Source: Streptomyces viridochromogenes
Lineage (GTDB): Bacteria > Actinomycetota > Actinomycetes > Streptomycetales > Streptomycetaceae
Assembly: GCF_001270495.1 (NCBI RefSeq)
Contig: NZ_LGUR01000230.1
Coordinates: 248,001-312,000 of the forward strand
DNA length: 64,000 nt
Direction of reading: 5' to 3'
Shown: piece after piece, positions 60,356-64,000 of the stretch
How positions within the stretch are numbered: the stretch's first letter is position 1
Layout: each line of letters starts with the position of its first letter
Translations under genes and position numbers: made by a program
Notes under the pieces: generated by a model
What the model was told of the DNA's origin: nothing
Database searches by the model: none
The model's input: the letters and a program-made list of their open reading frames with translations, nothing else

Positions 60356-60447
60356 ACTTCGCAACCTGCTGCTTTAGGCGTGGTCGGCCAGGTTCTCCAG
60401 TACTTTCACGGGTTCCGACATTTGGCACAGGGCTGGCATTCTGGACT
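60356..60447 (-). promoter_or_regulatory. CRISPR leader between cas2 and the first repeat
   Basis: 92 bp between the leader-proximal repeat and the cas2 stop codon. In type I-E loci this interval holds the array promoter and the integration-host binding and docking sites for new spacers. It is less GC-rich than the array. No further motif is assigned. Confidence 0.7.
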
Positions 60448-60798
60448 TCAGCCTCTCGTGAAGCGGCGTCGTTTGGCGGCGTTGCTCCAGCCAGGTTTGG
60501 GAGTGTTGTTGGTGGGCTGGGTGTTGGGGTTCGGGCGGCGGATAAGGGTCAGGCCCTCGTGGTCGATCGGGTGCCATCCGTGGTCGTGTGTGCGGAAGGT
60601 GAAGCCCTGTTCGTTGTTGGTGGTGTGGACGAGGAGGGCGCGGCCCTGTCCCGCGTATTGCTGGACTTCGTTCCAGAGGGCGTCTCGGATGCGGGCCGAC
60701 GGGTTGCCGATGAAGACACCGGCGGAGATTTCGAGGAGCCAGCGGGTGAGGAACCCGCGTAGCCCGGACGGGCAGTTGGTGAGGACGATCACGGTCAC
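60448..60798 (-). CDS. cas2e: Cas2 (type I-E)
   Basis: 116 residues from GTG 60798, overlapping the cas1 stop. It reads VTVIVLTNCPSGLRGFLTRW, then FIGNPSARIRDALWNEVQQY and AGQGRALLVHTTNNEQGFTF, the CasB-type Cas2 of type I-E. It is longer than the E. coli protein because of a basic Asn/Pro-rich tail (from about residue 86). Cas2 dimers bridge Cas1 dimers in the spacer-integration complex. Confidence 0.95.
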   Translation of the reverse strand: MTVIVLTNCPSGLRGFLTRWLLEISAGVFIGNPSARIRDALWNEVQQYAGQGRALLVHTTNNEQGFTFRTHDHGWHPIDHEGLTLIRRPNPNTQPTNNTPKPGWSNAAKRRRFTRG

Positions 60799-61766
60799 CA
60801 GGGCATCGCTTCCTCGTCGTCCGCGTCCGCGTAGTTGTGTCCGGAGGCCACCTGCCGGCCTCGGTCGCTCTGGAGCGTGACGCGGTCCAGTTCGTCGGCT
60901 GGGTGGGCGTCCGTGTCGGTGGCGTCGGGCATGAGGAGGTTCTTGATGTCGTCGACGCAGCGGTCCAGCAAGGACGTTGCGTTGATGCGGTCGCGCAGGG
61001 CGCGGCGGGTGCGGGCGCCGATGTCCTGTTCGTCTTCGCCCGCGATGTCGAAGGCGAGGGGGATTCCGATCTCGGTCTTGTACAGGTCGGCGATGTCCAG
61101 GACGAATGAGAGCTCGTGGCCCGAGTGGACGAAGCCGAGTGCGGGGCTGCAGCCGAGGGAGGCGACGACGGCGTGGGCGATGCCGTACATGCACTGTGCG
61201 GCGGCGGTCACGGCCTGGTTGACGGGGTCGCCACTGGTGAAGTCGCCGGGGGTGTACTTGCGGCCTCGCCAGGGGATGCCGGTGCGGGCGGCGTGTTCGC
61301 GGTAGCAGTCCTTGACGCGTCGGCCTTCGCGGCCGAGGAGTTCCTGCCGGGTGAGTCCCGCGGGGTCCTCGTCGGGAAAGCGCAGGCGGTACATCGCGCG
61401 TGCGACGGCGAGACGGGTACGGGGGTTGGCCCATTTCAGGGCTTGGGCCTCGGCGAGCGCGGATGAGCGGGTCAGGGCTCTGCCGCCTGCGTAGTAGCGC
61501 ACTCCGTTCTCGCCGACCCAGGCGACTGCTGCCCCGGTTTCGCCGAGGACGCTCATCGCCTGGTGGGTGATGCGGGTGCCGGGGCCGAGGAGGAGGGTGC
61601 CGATGGTGGCGGACGGGATGTGGGTGGTGCCGTCCGCGTCCTCGGCGGTGATGGCGTTGGCGTCCCGGTGGACGGTGCAGCGTTCCAGGTAGACGAAGGA
61701 GAGGCGCTCGCTCGTGCGGGTGAGGTGCCGTGGAGTGAGCGCGGCGCGTCGGCCGACTGTCGTCAC
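60795..61766 (-). CDS. cas1e: Cas1 integrase (type I-E)
   Basis: 323 residues from GTG 61766. The beta-strand N-terminal domain (RLSFVYLERCTVHRDANAIT) is followed by the catalytic helical domain with metal-binding Glu in ELLGREGRRVKDCY, His in GFVHSGHELSF and Asp in FVLDIADLYK. It cuts and joins new spacers into the array at the leader side. The active site appears complete, so adaptation is probably possible. Overlaps cas2 and cas6e by 4 bp. Confidence 0.97.
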   Translation of the reverse strand: MTTVGRRAALTPRHLTRTSERLSFVYLERCTVHRDANAITAEDADGTTHIPSATIGTLLLGPGTRITHQAMSVLGETGAAVAWVGENGVRYYAGGRALTRSSALAEAQALKWANPRTRLAVARAMYRLRFPDEDPAGLTRQELLGREGRRVKDCYREHAARTGIPWRGRKYTPGDFTSGDPVNQAVTAAAQCMYGIAHAVVASLGCSPALGFVHSGHELSFVLDIADLYKTEIGIPLAFDIAGEDEQDIGARTRRALRDRINATSLLDRCVDDIKNLLMPDATDTDAHPADELDRVTLQSDRGRQVASGHNYADADDEEAMPW

Positions 61767-62563
61767 TGGTTACGCTCACCTGCGCTGGGAAGCGGGGCGA
61801 GCGTCATCAGCCCGCAGCCGTATGCCTTCGCCTTGCCGAGCCCCTGGACGAGGGTGCGGCGCAGCAGGTCGGAGTCGGTGACCTGGAGTCGGCCGTCAAA
61901 GGTGACGGCGACCAGGCTGACCGATCGCCGTCCTGGCGCGTTGTCACCGCGGGACTTGGCGAAGGACAGGTTGCGCTGGTCCCGGACGATGAGTTCGTAG
62001 CGGTCGCCGTGGTGGGTGGCCTTCTTGTGCGTGTTGCCGCTGGGCAGAAGTCGCTTGCTGTCGGGTTTTTCGCAGATGCGGAATCCGCAGCGTTCCTGCC
62101 GTTCGAGGAGCCATGCCATCTGATGAACGGGGGTGAGGTGGGCGGTCCTCTTGATCGGTTCGTCGTCCTTGCGGCGGATGTGGTGCACCGGGTTGGCGGT
62201 GAGCCGGAACGCCCAGGTGGTGCCCTGTGCGAGCCGGTCAAGGAATGAGGCGTAGGGCCGGGTCTGCCAGCCGGGATTGTCCGGGTCGGCCGCTGCGGCG
62301 GCCGGCCAGCCGGCTTGCTCGACGAGGTGGGTCAGGTCGGGCCGGTCAGGACTGACCACGTACAGGAAGACCTCGGCGGACGCGTTGTGGTCCAGGCGCC
62401 ACAGCACCCGTGGACCATCGGATGGCGTGCCGGGACCGGCCGAGACTGTGGGCAGCAAGTGGGGAAACGACGACATGACGGCCGCGTGCAGCGACTGAGG
62501 GGAGGAGAGCAGGCGCCGGGCGCCCGGGCGCGCGGTGTTGATACGGAAGCGGGACAGGTACAT
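61763..62563 (-). CDS. cas6e: Cas6e pre-crRNA endonuclease
   Basis: 266 residues from ATG 62563 (MYLSRFRINTARPGARRLLS). The candidate catalytic His is H26 in SLHAAVMSSFP. The C-terminal Gly-rich loop is GLGKAKAYGCGLMTLAPL. It binds the GC-rich repeat hairpin and cuts below it to make crRNAs. It overlaps cas5e by one base. Confidence 0.95.
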   Translation of the reverse strand: MYLSRFRINTARPGARRLLSSPQSLHAAVMSSFPHLLPTVSAGPGTPSDGPRVLWRLDHNASAEVFLYVVSPDRPDLTHLVEQAGWPAAAAADPDNPGWQTRPYASFLDRLAQGTTWAFRLTANPVHHIRRKDDEPIKRTAHLTPVHQMAWLLERQERCGFRICEKPDSKRLLPSGNTHKKATHHGDRYELIVRDQRNLSFAKSRGDNAPGRRSVSLVAVTFDGRLQVTDSDLLRRTLVQGLGKAKAYGCGLMTLAPLPSAGERNQ

Positions 62564-63300
62564 CAGGGGCTCTCTTCCTCCAAAGCGGCGAACGGGTCGT
62601 GCGGGGGCACGGTCCTGGGTGTCGAGGCGGCCCTGGCGGTGGGGTTCAGCACCTCCACGGTTGAGGTGACCACGGTGCGCAGGGCGTGCCGGCGGTGTTC
62701 GGCGGCGAAGCTGAGGGGCTGGTCGCGTAGCAGGTCCCCATCGGGTTCGTCGGGACGGGCTTCGCGCAGCACGGTCAAGGACACGGTCGCGTCGCCGCGG
62801 CGCTGCTTGCGATACCAGGCGGCGGCCTGCCAGGGCTCCGCCTGCAGTGCCTCGGCAAGCCCGGCCCCGCGGTGCAGGCCGAGCCGGACCGGATGGGCCG
62901 GCGGGCAGGAGCGTCGGCCGAGGTAGGGCGGATGGACAGGGTTGTGCAGCGCAGCGTCGAGTTCGTCGAGGAGTACCTCCTCGCCCTCGACCGCGGCGAC
63001 GAAGACCGCGTCGGCGAGGTAGTAACGCTCGGACAGAGGCATCGACTTGCCGGTGTCGGCATGATGGGCGGTCTGGAAGTCGCGGACCCGCGTGCCGGGT
63101 TGGTCGACGCGGACCCCGAATCGGAGTATGGCCAGCCGGGCCAGTGCCTCGTCGTCGCGGCGGTCCATACCTCGGGCCGCGGCGAGCATGCCGATCACGC
63201 CGCTCTTGGTCGGGGCGGACTCGGTGGTGCGGCGGGCGAACCGGGCCGAGGCCCCCCACGCTTGCAGGGGGCCTGCCAGCCGCAGGGTCAGCACGCTCAT
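62563..63300 (-). CDS. cas5e: Cas5e, Cascade subunit
   Basis: 245 residues (MSVLTLRLAGPLQAWGASAR). The RAMP-fold opening LRLAGPLQAWG, RTTESAPTKSGVIGMLAAAR and HNPVHPPYLGRRSCPPAHPV are characteristic of CasD/Cas5e. It caps the 5' handle of the crRNA. The ATG at 63300 overlaps the cas7e stop by 4 bp. Confidence 0.96.
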   Translation of the reverse strand: MSVLTLRLAGPLQAWGASARFARRTTESAPTKSGVIGMLAAARGMDRRDDEALARLAILRFGVRVDQPGTRVRDFQTAHHADTGKSMPLSERYYLADAVFVAAVEGEEVLLDELDAALHNPVHPPYLGRRSCPPAHPVRLGLHRGAGLAEALQAEPWQAAAWYRKQRRGDATVSLTVLREARPDEPDGDLLRDQPLSFAAEHRRHALRTVVTSTVEVLNPTARAASTPRTVPPHDPFAALEEESP

Positions 63301-64000
63301 GCGGGCTTCTCCATGCGCTCGGCGACGGCCTGGCCGACCGTCTCGACGAGCGAGGACAGGCTGGGTGTCTCCTGGCCGATGCCGGCGAGCTTGTCGGTGG
63401 CAGCTCCCACGCGCAGTACCCAGGTTAGGGTGGACTGCTCGTCGCCGTAGGCCCGTTCGACCTCGGGAATGTATTCGGCCAGGCGGGCGGATGCCTCGCG
63501 CAGATGCCCGCCGCCGGACTCGGCGCTCACCGGTTCCTCGAATGCGGCGACGAAACTGATGGGACGGGTGGTGCGCAGCTTGACGACGACTGCATCCGGC
63601 AGGGTGTGGTGCCCGAAGGTGTTGATCTTGCCCTTGGGTAGTGAGGCGACGAAGGCGTGTACGAACGCCTCGACGGCGCGGCGTACGGGGGTGTTGACGG
63701 GTTCGTCCTCGCGCAGTCCTTCGCCGAGATTGGCGGCGAGCTGGTGCACGCTGACGGCGGCGTAGCGGTAGAGGGTCGCGGAGTTGAAGTCGACCGTTCC
63801 GATCATGCCGGCGCCGGTCTCGGCGTCGGTGTTCTCGTCGTCGACGGCCGTGTAGTAGTCGGATTCGCTGTCCACGCGGTGCACGCTGATGGCGTGGGCG
63901 ACCTGGGCGGCCGCATCGACGTTGAAGTCGGTCGAGTCGGCGACCATGCGCCCGAACAGGGCGATGTCGACGGAGTGGCGAGTGTCCGCGATCTGCTTGG
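63297..64000 (-). CDS. cas7e: Cas7e, Cascade backbone subunit (partial, runs off the right edge)
   Basis: The C-terminal roughly 234 residues are in the window. ALFGRMVADSTDFNVDAAAQ, VAHAISVHRVDSESDYYTAV and FNSATLYRYAAVSVHQLAAN are typical of CasC/Cas7e. It polymerises along the crRNA. The upstream genes of the locus (expected cse2, cse1 and cas3) lie beyond the window. Confidence 0.96.
   Translation of the reverse strand, partial: KQIADTRHSVDIALFGRMVADSTDFNVDAAAQVAHAISVHRVDSESDYYTAVDDENTDAETGAGMIGTVDFNSATLYRYAAVSVHQLAANLGEGLREDEPVNTPVRRAVEAFVHAFVASLPKGKINTFGHHTLPDAVVVKLRTTRPISFVAAFEEPVSAESGGGHLREASARLAEYIPEVERAYGDEQSTLTWVLRVGAATDKLAGIGQETPSLSSLVETVGQAVAERMEKPA

Noticed and set aside
57625..60364. 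Many long overlapping open frames on both strands across the CRISPR array (Pro/Arg/Gly-rich repeats).
   Set aside because: They arise because the 29-bp repeat lacks stop codons in several frames. The peptide repeats follow the 61-bp CRISPR period and have no ribosome sites.

Overview
The window looks like Streptomyces chromosome. It is GC-rich throughout, with GTG/TTG starts, GGAGG-type ribosome sites and typical Streptomyces families (SigF/B-type sigma, WhiB-like, DUF2637, SCO6880-type conjugation protein, MAB_1171c, NucA/NucB). The left edge is core genome: the 5' end of recA with an SOS box, an AI-2E family membrane protein and a DUF3046 gene. From about 2.4 kb to the right edge nearly everything is accessory: integrase and excisionase, IS pieces, broken regulators, a plasmid-like replication block, a type IV secretion system (T4SS) and a type I-E CRISPR-Cas locus. 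recA appears to flank a composite, repeatedly invaded island.

Layout. 0-2.4 kb: core genes. 2.4-5.7 kb: tyrosine integrase, excisionase-like HTH, a tRNA-3'-end-like motif, a perfect 36-nt inverted repeat and a small conserved ORF. 5.7-16.2 kb: a twice-frameshifted phage-like gene, a large membrane-embedded KAP-like NTPase, a RsbW-like kinase and a SigF/B-type sigma factor, an MFS exporter, and several IS and regulator remnants. 16.2-26.5 kb: an ECF sigma factor overlapping a membrane gene, a protein with a SecA-like segment, a PAP2-diacylglycerol kinase fusion, a hemerythrin-like protein, a membrane protein, a sigma remnant, a transposase/response-regulator chimera and a PPOX protein. 27-30 kb: ImmA/IrrE-like protease, MAB_1171c protein and amidohydrolase. 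30.3-33.5 kb: two exported proteins, one a NucA/NucB nuclease, followed by a small acidic protein.

33.6-40.8 kb is an integrative-element or plasmid replication and regulation block. A divergent HTH regulator faces a tightly overlapping operon of small proteins: WhiB-like protein, putative replication initiator, DnaC-like ATPase, DUF4326, and a DUF2637/SpdB-like membrane protein. The operon's long leader holds three stem-loops that share the loop TTCGCAC. 41-44.9 kb carries a small membrane protein and the most unusual gene of the window: an uninterrupted 962-codon ORF that fuses a complete ribosomal protein L4 (uL4) paralogue to an S8 subtilisin-like protease, with a second Shine-Dalgarno/ATG at the protease start and a strong U-tract terminator behind it.

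45.3-56.8 kb is a T4SS operon: lipoprotein, VirB1-like muramidase/peptidase, SH3 protein, pilin-like protein, doubled VirB8/TcpC-like protein, VirB6-like protein, SCO6880-type protein, VirB4 ATPase and a VirD4-like coupling protein split into a membrane piece and an ATPase piece. I recognise no relaxase. An IS481-family remnant then cuts into the leader-distal end of a 45-repeat CRISPR array (57.6-60.4 kb). Its leader, cas2, cas1, cas6e, cas5e and part of cas7e follow on the minus strand to the window edge.
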